DNA of 46,413 bases from an uncultured Oscillospiraceae bacterium. GTDB lineage: Bacteria; Bacillota; Clostridia; Oscillospirales; Ruminococcaceae. The stretch is from assembly GCA_910583935.1 (NCBI GenBank), contig CAJTZM010000015.1, forward strand, positions 1 through 46,413. Direction: 5' to 3'. The position numbers and the translations under genes were made by a program. Shown here in pieces: positions 24,401 through 31,604 of this stretch. Within the stretch, counting starts at the first letter, position 1. Each line of letters begins with the position of its first letter. Under the pieces are notes generated by a model that saw nothing but the letters and a program-made list of their open reading frames with translations, did no database searches and was not told the DNA's origin.

Positions 24401-24615
24401 CGAGGAATCATATCCTTGATGGCACGGGTCAGCACATGGCCAATATGCGGCTTTCCATTAGCCGTGGGGGGACCATCGTAGAAAGTATAGGTCTCCCCTT
24501 CCTTGCGACTGTCGATACTCTTTTCAAAGATCTGATTTTCCTGCCAGAATTTTTCTACTGTTTTTTCCCGGTCCACAAAATTCATGTCGGTGGACACCTT
24601 TTCGTATCTGCTCAT
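21499..24615 (-). CDS. ileS: Isoleucyl-tRNA synthetase, long (type 2) form
   Basis: Charges tRNA-Ile. 1038 residues, longer than the roughly 920-residue type 1 form of Bacillus. Class I signatures: HIGH at 57-60 within GPPTANGKPHIGHVLTRAIK, and KMSKS at 590-594. The editing domain contains GYKDVKERSAIVRFKV and ILAWTTTPWTLPSN. The anticodon-binding domain contains WYVRRSRERFW. The C-terminal extension after about residue 820 has no zinc finger like the type 1 form. This is the eukaryote/archaea-like type 2, which in other bacteria is naturally little affected by mupirocin (family knowledge, not tested here). GGGAGG precedes the ATG. Expression is controlled by the T-box upstream. Confidence 0.96.
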   Translation of the reverse strand: MSRYEKVSTDMNFVDREKTVEKFWQENQIFEKSIDSRKEGETYTFYDGPPTANGKPHIGHVLTRAIKDMIPRYQTMKGYKVPRKAGWDTHGLPVELEVEKLLGLDGKEQIEEYGLKPFIEKCKESVWKYKGMWEDFSGTVGFWADMEHPYVTYDNDFIESEWWALKQIWEKGLLYKGFKIVPYCPRCGTPLSSHEVAQGYKDVKERSAIVRFKVKGEEAYILAWTTTPWTLPSNVALCVHPDVAYIKAENDEKIYYLAEKLADTVLKGEYKILERYTGRELEYKEYEPLFDFVKPDKKCWYVTCDSYVTTTDGTGVVHIAPAFGEDDANVGRHYDLPFVQLVDAKGQMTKETLWAGTFCKEADKPILVELEKRGLLFDAPSFEHSYPHCWRCGTPLIYYARDSWFIKMTAVKEDLIRNNNTVNWIPESIGKGRFGDWLENVQDWGISRNRYWGTPLNIWECECGHRHSVGSIAELKEMSPNCPEDIELHRPFIDEVTITCPHCGRQMKRVPEVIDCWFDSGSMPFAQHHYPFENQKLFEEQFPADFISEAVDQTRGWFYSLLAISTLLFNKAPYRNVVVLGLVQDENGQKMSKSKGNAVDPFEALATYGADAIRWYFYSNSAPWLPSRFHDKAVKEGQRKFMGTLWNTYAFFVLYANIDDFDASRYSLEYDKLSVMDRWLLSKMNTLIQQVDGHLSQYRIPEAARALQDFVDDMSNWYVRRSRERFWVKGMPQDKINAYMTLYTALVTVSKLAAPMIPFMAESIYQNLVCSLDPCAPKSVHLCRYPQADEKMMDQKLEADMDTVLKVVVLGRAARNGAAMKNRQPLAKMYVKAQEEIGVFYKKIIEDELNIKSVECTADVSAFTSYNFKPQLKTVGPKYGKMLGEIRTALSNLDGSAAKKELDSTGMLKLVLSTGEIQLASEDLLIEMTRSEQYFSVEDGGVTVAIDTSLTDDLVEEGFVREIISKLQTMRKEAGFNVMDHIAVYVEGNEKIGRIMQKNLSIIENDTLADLLELEQMDGYSKAWDINGEKVTLGVKQM

Positions 24616-24639
24616 CCTGCTTTACCTCCCAAACGCTTC

Positions 24640-24889
24640 GATATGGAAAACAAAAAGCCTTCGTCCCGCGAACAGGACGAAGGCGCACTTCGCTTAACCA
24701 CCTATTGCTCCATACCAACATATGTGCTTTCAATAACGGTGAAATACCGGCAAGGCTTAATCGAAAATCTTTCAGCCTGCGACTCAAGAGGGATATTCTG
24801 CCAAAAACGACTCGCACCAGGCTTTCACTCTCCCCGGCTCGCTTTGCCTTTTGTTTGAGGCATACTGGCTCTATCAACGTCTTTGATAC
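24640..24889 (-). ncRNA. T-box leader (tRNA-Ile sensing) of ileS
   Basis: Read on the minus strand. Stem I features are GGGGAGAGTGAAAGCC and a GAATATCC segment whose ATC (24794-24792) is the likely Ile specifier codon. The T-box core is AATAGGTGGTTAAGCG (24706-24691). The terminator is GCCTTCGTCC (24684-24675) with GGACGAAGGC (24666-24657) followed by TTTTTG. Uncharged tRNA-Ile would bind and favour the antiterminator over this stem. The leader runs straight into ileS. Confidence 0.92.
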
Positions 24890-24895
24890 TTCTAC

Positions 24896-24924
24896 TCTAT
24901 ATCATATTTTCGATCAAAAGTCAA
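24896..24924 (-). promoter_or_regulatory. Promoter of T-box-ileS
   Basis: On the minus strand, TTGACT (24924-24919), a 17-bp spacer and TATAGA (24901-24896). Confidence 0.7.
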
Positions 24925-24978
24925 TAAAAATCGGCAAAAGAAAAAATTTTTTCCGATACACCCACCAGGCACTGCTCT

Positions 24979-25416
24979 CTAAGACAAAAAGCGCCGCAGG
25001 CCGTTGGCCATATGCTGTTCGATTTTGACCAGCTCTTCGGAAATTTCAATGCTTTCTCGGTCAGCGTCCTTATACTGATTTTGATATTTGCTGATGGATT
25101 TCACGCCCATATTACATCCGTCGATCATCAAATTGGCAATCTGCGATACCGAACCGTCTGCCAAAAGCTTGACGCTGGTAACAACCTTGGCCATGGCTTT
25201 AGCAGAAGCCTTTGGCTCCTCTGTGGCGATTCCGTTGGCAGACAGCATCGCATGGAGCTCTTCTCCGTATTCTTCATGCTTATGAATATAATTTTCCAAC
25301 AATCTTTTCAGCTTTTCTTCCTTAATGTCGTCCAGCACGTTTCGAATATTGCTGACAGCCATTTTACTGCCGCTGTTGCATTCCCGTAGCAGTTCAATTG
25401 AATCGGAATTTTTCAT
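24979..25416 (-). CDS. Ferritin-like four-helix protein (DUF2383-like)
   Basis: 145 residues from ATG 25416, preceded by AAGGAGAGG; the frame extends further upstream without a site. It is nearly all helical, with NSDSIELLRECNSGSKMAVSNI, KRLLENYIHKHEEYGEELHAML, VSQIANLMIDGCNMGVKSIS and DADRESIEISEELVKIEQHM. The HEEYGEEL segment and the late E...E..EQH spacing resemble DUF2383/YciE-type ferritin-like proteins that may bind two metals. Single gene; the function is not established. Confidence 0.6.
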   Translation of the reverse strand: MKNSDSIELLRECNSGSKMAVSNIRNVLDDIKEEKLKRLLENYIHKHEEYGEELHAMLSANGIATEEPKASAKAMAKVVTSVKLLADGSVSQIANLMIDGCNMGVKSISKYQNQYKDADRESIEISEELVKIEQHMANGLRRFLS

Positions 25417-25537
25417 GGGGGACCTCTCCTTTTTTTGTGATCTTATTCTATTGTCCCCTTTTGATGTGCAGAATATCAAAAAATTTTTTTAGATGACCTC
25501 GTTTCTTTGTCTGTCATCCCTTTTGGATTGCAGGACA

Positions 25538-26056
25538 CTAATCTTTCAGCACGCGGAAGCCCATTCGAAGGAAAAGGCTGTCCAACGGTTTAAACAAAAC
25601 AAGGCAAACCAAGAAATTAGAAATTCCATGGGTGATGTCAAAGGGAATCCCAGCCACAAACCACGCAAAAGCCGCCTTAGGGCCGCTTAAAAAGATATAG
25701 GGAATCGACCCCAGCGCCCCAAAGCAAAGCCCAAATCCGCCGGAAAGCATTGCCCATCCGGCTAAGGAAGGATTTTTTTGGAACAGCATTGTCAAGCCGA
25801 ACAGGACTGCCCAGATATACAAATACATAATCCACCAGATGCCAAAGCCGAAGACCAGCCCCTCCAGCAGGACAAACACATAAATCACCGGCAGCGCACG
25901 ATATTGCAGATGGCGCGTATATATAATAATCAAAAGCGATACCAGTTCAATATTCGGTAAAAAGGCAAAGCCCAGCTGTACGCCAAGCAAAATAGCGCTG
26001 AATAAACCCATCAGCGCCAAATCTCGGATAGAAAGCGTTTTTCTTCTCTTTACCAT
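25538..26056 (-). CDS. ECF transporter S component (substrate-binding membrane subunit)
   Basis: 172 residues with about six hydrophobic segments (DLALMGLFSAILLGVQLGFAFLP, LLIIIYTR, ALPVIYVFVLLEGLVFGFGIWWI, MYLYIWAVLFGL, GWAMLSGGFGLCFGALGSIPYI, ISNFLVCLVLFKPL). The N-terminal layout matches S components of energy-coupling-factor vitamin importers, which work with shared EcfA/A'/T subunits encoded elsewhere. It overlaps the preceding DUF4430 gene by a few bases, so the two are co-expressed. A partner with a transcobalamin-like domain, and the B12-dependent pathway about 2 kb away, suggest cobalamin or a precursor as substrate. That is inference. Confidence 0.75.
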   Translation of the reverse strand: MVKRRKTLSIRDLALMGLFSAILLGVQLGFAFLPNIELVSLLIIIYTRHLQYRALPVIYVFVLLEGLVFGFGIWWIMYLYIWAVLFGLTMLFQKNPSLAGWAMLSGGFGLCFGALGSIPYIFLSGPKAAFAWFVAGIPFDITHGISNFLVCLVLFKPLDSLFLRMGFRVLKD

Positions 26057-26454
26057 TTGCTCAAGGTCAGCTCATAATGCTCGCCGTCGGCGATCGGCGT
26101 TTGGTCGGCACCGGTATTGAGCTGTTCGCCATTTTTGGTAATGCACCACCACTCCTGCTTCTCTGTGTCTACGGTTACACCGTCTACTGTTTCGATAAAC
26201 AGGCCATACGGCCCTTCACTGCCCTCGACCAGTTTTTCCTCTTGCAGCGCATCGCCCAAATACTCCGCATCGGTGTGCAGGGTATACTCTTTTTGATTGT
26301 CCTGCGAAAACACAACGGTCAGGCCAATCGTTTTGCTTCCCTGCTGCCCTTTGGGCATAAAAAAATGGTAGAGCAACCCGAATACAACGGCCAGCACCAC
26401 CAAACAGACGCCTGCAATGATCAAAATCTTTTTATTGCTTTTTTCCTGTGTCAA
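26050..26454 (-). CDS. Membrane-anchored DUF4430 (transcobalamin-like C-terminal) protein
   Basis: 134 residues. A cytoplasmic N-terminus (about 1-9) is followed by one TM helix (ILIIAGVCLVVLAVVFGLLYHFF) and an outside domain of about 95 residues. The outside domain ends in WWCITKNGEQLNTGADQTPIADGEHYELTL, the DUF4430 signature, now described as transcobalamin C-terminal-like. The start is a TTG at 26454 with an AGGAAGAGAG site. It is first in a two-gene operon with an ECF S component, and so is probably an extracellular capture protein feeding the importer. The ligand is inferred, not shown. Confidence 0.75.
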   Translation of the reverse strand: MTQEKSNKKILIIAGVCLVVLAVVFGLLYHFFMPKGQQGSKTIGLTVVFSQDNQKEYTLHTDAEYLGDALQEEKLVEGSEGPYGLFIETVDGVTVDTEKQEWWCITKNGEQLNTGADQTPIADGEHYELTLSKW

Positions 26455-26486
26455 TATACTCTCTTCCTTTCCTCATATTGTAGAAA

Positions 26487-26515
26487 AATTTATCATATTT
26501 TGTCTGGTCTGTCAA
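26487..26515 (-). promoter_or_regulatory. Promoter of the DUF4430-ECF operon
   Basis: On the minus strand, TTGACA (26515-26510), a 17-bp spacer and TAAATT (26492-26487). No cobalamin riboswitch is present between it and the gene. Confidence 0.7.
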
Positions 26516-26573
26516 CCAAACGCCGGCAGCTTCTCTTTATCCCTTTAGGCGGTTAACAAGAGAAATATATGCC

Positions 26574-26603
26574 TTGAAGATGCACGATTTTTTATGATAT
26601 AAT
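26574..26603 (+). promoter_or_regulatory. Promoter of the DUF2200 gene
   Basis: TTGAAG (26574-26579), an 18-bp spacer and a consensus TATAAT (26598-26603) with a TGA extension. Confidence 0.65.
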
Positions 26604-26681
26604 AATTTTTAAAGAATCTATACTACCAGAAAGAAAAACACCAATTTCTAACAAGGCCTGCGCTTGTGATGGGAGAGAAAA

Positions 26682-27032
26682 ATGAAAAACGATAAAATTT
26701 ATCAAATGCGTTTTGACAAGGTATATGGCTGTCTGGTCCAAAAAGCCGAGAGAAAAGGAAGGACAAAAGAAGAGGTTGACGAAATTATTCGCTGGCTTAC
26801 CGGATATTCTCAACAGGCGTTAGAGCATTTGCTGGAGCAATCTTCTGCCTATGGGGATTTCTTTCAGAATGCGCCGGCGCCTAATGATAAAAGGCACCTG
26901 ATTAAAGGCAGCGTATGCGGCATTCGCGTAGAGGATATTGAGGAGCCGCTTATGCGGGAAATCCGCTACCTTGACAAGCTGATTGATGAATTAGCAAAAG
27001 GAAAGCCGATAGACTCGATTCTGAGGAAATAA
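26682..27032 (+). CDS. DUF2200-family protein
   Basis: 116 residues, matching the DUF2200 family: IYQMRFDKVYGCLVQKAERKGRTKEEVDEIIRWLTGY at the N-terminus, then FFQNAPAPNDKRHLIKGSVCGIRVEDIEEPLMREIRYLDKLIDELAKG. Small, mixed alpha/beta and soluble; molecular function unknown. GGGAGAG precedes the ATG. It lies 34 bp before the GntR-type gene and may be co-transcribed with it. Confidence 0.85.
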   Translation: MKNDKIYQMRFDKVYGCLVQKAERKGRTKEEVDEIIRWLTGYSQQALEHLLEQSSAYGDFFQNAPAPNDKRHLIKGSVCGIRVEDIEEPLMREIRYLDKLIDELAKGKPIDSILRK

Positions 27033-27066
27033 GGTCATCATCAAAATTTAGAAAGAAGGCGGTCTT

Positions 27067-28044
27067 TTGGTTTTTTCGGTCGATAAAAGCAGCACCGTTT
27101 CTATTTATCAGCAGCTGGTTGACCAGATCGTGCGAAAAGTACAAAGCGGCGAGCTACCTGCTGGAAAAAAAATTCCCACCGTGCGGGAAATGGCAGATCA
27201 AATCAACGTTGCCCGCGGAACAGTCAAGCATGCCTACGAGGAGCTGGAGCGTATTGGAATTCTTAAAATGACCCGCGGTAAAGGAACCTTTATCGTTGAG
27301 CAAGCCCAGCAGGAAAGCAGCGCCAAAAGCCGGGCCATCGCCGCCATCGAACGGCTGCTTGATGAGATGGAGTCCCTTTCCTTCTCCCTGCAGGAAATCC
27401 AGATGTTTTTTAATTTAAAGCTGCGGGAGCGGATGGAGCAGGATCATAACGTCTGCATTATTTTTATCGACTGCAATCCCGAAACCCTCGCCAATATCAT
27501 TCACCAGATCTCGGTCCTGCCAAACATCGAAGCGCACAAGCTGCTTTTGCCGGATGCGTTAAAAAAGCCGTTTGTCATAGATGATTTTGCGGATTTAATT
27601 GTTACAACCTCCACACATATGAATCAATTAAGTGGTGTTGTAAGGAATAAAGAAAAGCTAGTTCAGGTAGTAACGGCTCCCAGCGGCCCTACAGTTGCAA
27701 AAATGGCCATGCTCGCAGGAAAATCAGCCGGCATTGTCTGCGCCAGTGAAACCTATTCTCATATAATCCGCCGGAGTATGCAAAATCTTGAGCTTTCCTG
27801 CCGAGATGTAGAGACCTTTTTATTTGGCTCTTCTCCCCATTTAGAAAGCTTTTTGCGGCATAAAGACGTCTTGATTGTCCCAAACGATTTTTTGCTGTTT
27901 TGCAGCCGTGCAGAAGGCGATTTCATTCGGCAGGCAGAGCGGCTGGGCAAACCGGTTATCCGTTATGATTATCAAATTGACGGCGGCTCCTTTTTAAATG
28001 TGCAGGAAAAAATCGAAAGTATACGAAACGAAAGACATCTTTAA
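27067..28044 (+). CDS. GntR-type regulator with unrecognised effector domain
   Basis: 325 residues, started by TTG (27067) after AAGGCGG. The GntR winged helix covers about residues 1-75 (STVSIYQQLVDQIVRKVQSGELPAGKKIPTVREMADQ, VARGTVKHAYEELERIGILKMTRGKGTFI). A helical linker (about 85-130) follows. The C-terminal domain of about 190 residues starts at CIIFIDCNPETLANIIHQIS and has alternating strands and helices, and DLIVTTSTHMNQL. It is neither the usual FadR/FCD, UTRA nor aminotransferase-like GntR effector domain. It stands just upstream of the glutamate mutase operon with the same orientation and is the natural candidate to control it. Confidence 0.8.
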   Translation: MVFSVDKSSTVSIYQQLVDQIVRKVQSGELPAGKKIPTVREMADQINVARGTVKHAYEELERIGILKMTRGKGTFIVEQAQQESSAKSRAIAAIERLLDEMESLSFSLQEIQMFFNLKLRERMEQDHNVCIIFIDCNPETLANIIHQISVLPNIEAHKLLLPDALKKPFVIDDFADLIVTTSTHMNQLSGVVRNKEKLVQVVTAPSGPTVAKMAMLAGKSAGIVCASETYSHIIRRSMQNLELSCRDVETFLFGSSPHLESFLRHKDVLIVPNDFLLFCSRAEGDFIRQAERLGKPVIRYDYQIDGGSFLNVQEKIESIRNERHL

Positions 28045-28090
28045 ATAATACATCCAATGATATTGTATCATATGGATGTATTATTTTTTA
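28043..28090 (+). terminator. Terminator after the GntR-type gene
   Basis: Long hairpin: 28043-28056 pairs with 28073-28086, and an inner TGATA/TATCA stem sits around a TTG loop. A T-rich tail follows. The base of the stem touches the stop codon. It separates the regulator gene from the glm promoter. Confidence 0.8.
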
Positions 28091-28125
28091 TTATTAAACT
28101 AGTACACTTTTGCGTTGTCCAAAAA

Positions 28126-28133
28126 TGTATACA
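28126..28133. promoter_or_regulatory. Small palindrome upstream of the glm promoter
   Basis: TGTATACA, a perfect 8-bp palindrome of the TGTnnACA class seen in some GntR operators, 70 bp before the -35 box. A possible regulator site; the short length makes chance likely. Confidence 0.25.
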
Positions 28134-28202
28134 GTTATCCCCTCTATTCGCGCTTATATAACGGAAAAAATTCATTTTTTACAAGTTTTTTCTGAAAACC
28201 AG

Positions 28203-28231
28203 TTGACAGTTTCTTTTTGGCAGATTACTAT
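28203..28231 (+). promoter_or_regulatory. Promoter of the glutamate mutase operon
   Basis: Consensus TTGACA (28203-28208), a 17-bp spacer and TACTAT (28226-28231). Transcription begins near 28238, about 45 nt before glmS. Confidence 0.75.
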
Positions 28232-28282
28232 ATAGACATAGTTCAATATTCTCCATTCATACAAAACAACAAGAGGTGCATT

Positions 28283-28717
28283 ATGGAAAAGAAAACTTTG
28301 GTCATGGGCGTTATTGGCGCCGATGTTCATGCAGTTGGAAACAAAATCCTCTATCATGCGTTTACCGCGGCTGGATTTAACTGTGTGAATCTTGGTGTGA
28401 TGGTGTCGCAAGAGGAATATATCAATGCGGCCATCGAGTCAAACGCCGACGTTATTGTCGTTTCCTCTTTATACGGACATGGGGAGCTGGATTGCCGCGG
28501 CATGCGGGAAAAATGCGACGAAGCCGGATTAAAGGGAATTCTGTTATACGTCGGCGGGAATATTGTCGTAGGCAAGCAGCCGTTTGACGAGGTGGAAAAA
28601 CGCTTTAAGGCAATGGGATTTGACCGTGTGTTTGGGCCGGGTACGCCTCCCGAAACCACCATTGCCGCTTTGTATGAGGATCTTGGCGTAGAGCCGCCTG
28701 AAGCCGTCGAAGAATAA
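28283..28717 (+). CDS. glmS: Glutamate (methylaspartate) mutase, small B12-binding subunit S
   Basis: Adenosylcobalamin-binding subunit of the enzyme that converts L-glutamate to (2S,3S)-3-methylaspartate. 144 residues. The cobalamin motif DxHxxG is seen as DVHAVG, with the axial-ligand His. VVSSLYGHGELDCRGM and LLYVGGNIVVGKQ complete the B12-domain loops. The frame extends to 28217, but ATG 28283 with AAGAGGTG in front is the family start. First gene of the glm operon, 13 bp before glmL. Confidence 0.97.
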   Translation: MEKKTLVMGVIGADVHAVGNKILYHAFTAAGFNCVNLGVMVSQEEYINAAIESNADVIVVSSLYGHGELDCRGMREKCDEAGLKGILLYVGGNIVVGKQPFDEVEKRFKAMGFDRVFGPGTPPETTIAALYEDLGVEPPEAVEE

Positions 28718-28730
28718 AGGGGTGCTTGCC

Positions 28731-30113
28731 ATGAAACCGGTATTGCTCATAGATTTTGGCAGTACATATACAAAGGTAACGGCAGTCGATGTGGAAAATG
28801 AGGCTTTGCTCGGCACCGCCAGCAGCTATACAACGGTTCAGACAGATATTGGTGAGGGCTTAGAAAATGCTTTGCATATTCTGGAGCAAAAAACAGGAAC
28901 GCTGGAATTTGCCGAACGCTACGCTTGCTCCTCCGCCGCTGGAGGACTTCGGATGATTACCAGCGGCCTTGTGCCGGAATTGACTGCCGAGGCAGCTAAA
29001 CAGGCTTCTCTTGGTGCGGGAGCCAAGGTAATCCAGGTCTACTCCTATGAACTGACCAAAAAGGATGTTACGGAAATTATTAATGCCCACCCAGACATGA
29101 TTCTTTTGGTGGGCGGTACCGATGGCGGAAACCGGGAATGTATCCTGACCAATGCGAAAAAGCTTTCACAGGCAGAGCCAATCTGTCCGGTCGTCATTGC
29201 CGGCAACCGAAATTGCGCCGACGAGTGCGAGGAGCTTTTGGCTGGCTGGGAAACGCATGTCTGCGAAAATGTTATGCCGAGGTTTAACGAGCTAAACATC
29301 GAGCCTGCACAGAATGAAATCCGGCAGATCTTTTTAAACCGTATTATTCAGGCCAAGGGCCTCAGCAAGGCAGCAGAGCTGATTTCCGGCATTTTAATGC
29401 CTACCCCTGCCGCTATGATGGCGGCCATGCAGCTGCTGGCTGAAGGGTCCAAAACAGAAGCCGGCATTGGCGAGCTGATCGCAGTGGATTTAGGCGGGGC
29501 AACCACCGACGTCTATTCCATTGCCGACGGAATGCCCACTCAGTCCAATACCATTGTCAAAGGACTGGCGGAGCCTTACGCCAAGCGGACGGTCGAAGGA
29601 GACATTGGGATGCGTTACAGCATCTGGGGCATTGTCGACGCCGCCGGGATCGAACGGATCAGCCAATTGTCGGGTATTGAGCCGGAGCACGCCAAGGAAA
29701 TGATTCGATTCCTTTCGGAAAACACCGAAACGCTGCCGAAAGACGATGAATGGGAGCGGTTGGATTTTGCTCTGGCTTCGATGGCGGTAGAAACCGCGGT
29801 GGCCCGTCACGCAGGCACAATTGAACAGGTTTATACGCCGATGGGGCTCGCCTATTCCCAGGTGGGTAAGGATTTGACTCCTGTCCGCCGTGTCGTTGTT
29901 ACCGGCGGAGCGATCATCCACACCAAACGCACCGGCGAGATCGCTTCCCACAGCCTGCAGGATCCTGACCAGCTTGGCTCTTTGCGCCCAGTCGACGCAA
30001 AATTTTTGGTGGATCGAAAATACATTCTGGCCTCGATGGGGCTGTTAGGGCAGCACTATCCGGACATCGCTCTGCGCATTATGAAAAAAGAACTGGTTGA
30101 AGCTTACGAATAA
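28731..30113 (+). CDS. glmL: Glutamate mutase reactivating factor MutL/GlmL
   Basis: ASKHA-type ATPase thought to reactivate glutamate mutase by exchanging damaged cobalamin. 460 residues from ATG 28731 (AAAGGGG, 8-nt spacing); an upstream GTG at 28722 is less likely. The N-terminal phosphate loop is LLIDFGSTYTKVTAVD, MILLVGGTDGG is in the first half, a second actin-fold motif is IAVDLGGATTDVYSI near residues 250-265, and VVVTGGAIIH is near the end. It lies between glmS and glmE, as in Clostridium tetanomorphum and C. cochlearium. Confidence 0.95.
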   Translation: MKPVLLIDFGSTYTKVTAVDVENEALLGTASSYTTVQTDIGEGLENALHILEQKTGTLEFAERYACSSAAGGLRMITSGLVPELTAEAAKQASLGAGAKVIQVYSYELTKKDVTEIINAHPDMILLVGGTDGGNRECILTNAKKLSQAEPICPVVIAGNRNCADECEELLAGWETHVCENVMPRFNELNIEPAQNEIRQIFLNRIIQAKGLSKAAELISGILMPTPAAMMAAMQLLAEGSKTEAGIGELIAVDLGGATTDVYSIADGMPTQSNTIVKGLAEPYAKRTVEGDIGMRYSIWGIVDAAGIERISQLSGIEPEHAKEMIRFLSENTETLPKDDEWERLDFALASMAVETAVARHAGTIEQVYTPMGLAYSQVGKDLTPVRRVVVTGGAIIHTKRTGEIASHSLQDPDQLGSLRPVDAKFLVDRKYILASMGLLGQHYPDIALRIMKKELVEAYE

Positions 30114-30132
30114 ATACTACGGAGGTAACCGC

Positions 30133-31584
30133 ATGGAAATCAAAAACAAACGACTGACGGATGAAGAATTTTATGAAATTCGGGAAACCGTCCTCAATCA
30201 GTGGCCAACCGGAAAAGAAGTGGATTTGGAGGAAGCGTTTGCTTTTCACAAATCTCTGCCGGACAGCAAGGTCTTCAGCAAAAAGCTCAACGCCGCCAAG
30301 GCCAGCCGCACCACGCTGGTACAGCCTCGGGCTGGTGTGGCTCTGGTACAAAAGCACATTGAGCTGCTGACCTACCTGCAGGATAAGGGCGGCGCCGATC
30401 TGCTGCCTACCACCATCGACAGCTATACCCGCCAAAATCGCTATAAGGAAGCGCAGGTGGGAATCGAAGAATCCATCAAGGTCAACAAATCCATGCTGAA
30501 TGGTTTTCCCGCAGTGAATCACGGCGTGGCGGCGGTTCGCCAGGTGATCAATTCCATTGATGTGCCGCTGCAGATTCGTCATGGTACGCCGGATGCGCGT
30601 CTGCTGACCGAAATTGTTTATGCAGGCGGCTATACCAGCTATGAGGGCGGCGGGATTTCTTATAACATCCCTTATGCAAAAAGCGTTCCGCTGGAGCGCA
30701 CTATCACCGACTGGCAGTACTGCGACCGTCTCACCGGCATTTATGAGGAGGCAGGGATTTCTATCAACCGCGAGCCGTACGGACCGTTAACCGGCACGCT
30801 GGTCCCTCCGAGCATTTCTCATGCGGTTGCAATTATTGAAGCTTTGTTAGCCGCCGAGCAAGGGGTAAAAAATATTACCGTTGGATATGGCCAGTGCGGA
30901 AATCTGGTGCAGGATGTGGCCGCCATCCATACGCTGGAATCGCTTACGGAAGAATATCTGCATAAGTACGGCTATAACGATGTTGTAGTAACCACTGTGC
31001 TTCACCAGTGGATGGGCGGCTTCCCGCAGGATGAGGCCCAGGCGTTCGGCGTAATTTCCTGGGGCAGCGCTGCGGCCGCTCTTTCTCACGCGACAAAGGT
31101 CATTGTAAAAACACCTCACGAGGCTATGGGCGTACCTACTGCGGAGGCCAATGCACAAGGACTGCGCTGCACCAAGCAGGTGATTTCCATGCTGCGCGAC
31201 CAATCTCTGGATGAAACTTCTTTGAAAGAGGAAAAAGAGATCATCACCGCTGAAACCAAATGCCTGCTCGATAAGTGCTTCGAATTAGGCGAGGGCGACA
31301 TTGCATTGGGTACGGTCCGCGCGTTCCAGGCCGGCGTATTGGATATCCCCTTTGCCCCCTCCCGTTACAATGCCGGGCAGATGCTGCCGGTACGCGACAA
31401 CAACGGCGCGGTACGGATTCTTACCATGGGTAATCTTCCCTTTACCAAGGATTTGATTGATTTTAATCATGGAAAAATTGATGAGCGGGCAAAATTCGAA
31501 AACCGTAAGGCCTCCTTCCAGATGGCTATAGACGACGTTTACGCCATCAGCAAAGGCAGACTGGTCGGCAGACCCAGAGGCTAA
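30133..31584 (+). CDS. glmE: Glutamate (methylaspartate) mutase, catalytic subunit E
   Basis: TIM-barrel subunit that binds glutamate and, with GlmS and adenosylcobalamin, performs the radical carbon-skeleton rearrangement. 483 residues, the same length I recall for clostridial GlmE. Recognised by VQPRAGVALVQKHIELLTYLQ, QIRHGTPDARLL, GGISYNIPYAKSVPLERT, DWQYCDRLTGIYEEAG and VGYGQCGNLVQDVAAI. ATG at 30133 follows GGAGGT. It overlaps no neighbour; mal starts 20 bp later. Cytoplasmic, first step of the methylaspartate fermentation. Confidence 0.97.
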   Translation: MEIKNKRLTDEEFYEIRETVLNQWPTGKEVDLEEAFAFHKSLPDSKVFSKKLNAAKASRTTLVQPRAGVALVQKHIELLTYLQDKGGADLLPTTIDSYTRQNRYKEAQVGIEESIKVNKSMLNGFPAVNHGVAAVRQVINSIDVPLQIRHGTPDARLLTEIVYAGGYTSYEGGGISYNIPYAKSVPLERTITDWQYCDRLTGIYEEAGISINREPYGPLTGTLVPPSISHAVAIIEALLAAEQGVKNITVGYGQCGNLVQDVAAIHTLESLTEEYLHKYGYNDVVVTTVLHQWMGGFPQDEAQAFGVISWGSAAAALSHATKVIVKTPHEAMGVPTAEANAQGLRCTKQVISMLRDQSLDETSLKEEKEIITAETKCLLDKCFELGEGDIALGTVRAFQAGVLDIPFAPSRYNAGQMLPVRDNNGAVRILTMGNLPFTKDLIDFNHGKIDERAKFENRKASFQMAIDDVYAISKGRLVGRPRG

Positions 31585-31604
31585 TTATAAAGGAGTATTG
31601 CATC

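Noticed and set aside
26455..26681. Cobalamin riboswitch upstream of the DUF4430-ECF operon
   Set aside because: The promoter lies within about 60 bp of the start codon, and no B12-box-like GCCACTG segment or long structured leader is present.
28087..28282. Cobalamin riboswitch upstream of glmS
   Set aside because: Only about 45 nt separate the predicted transcription start from glmS, far too short for the aptamer.
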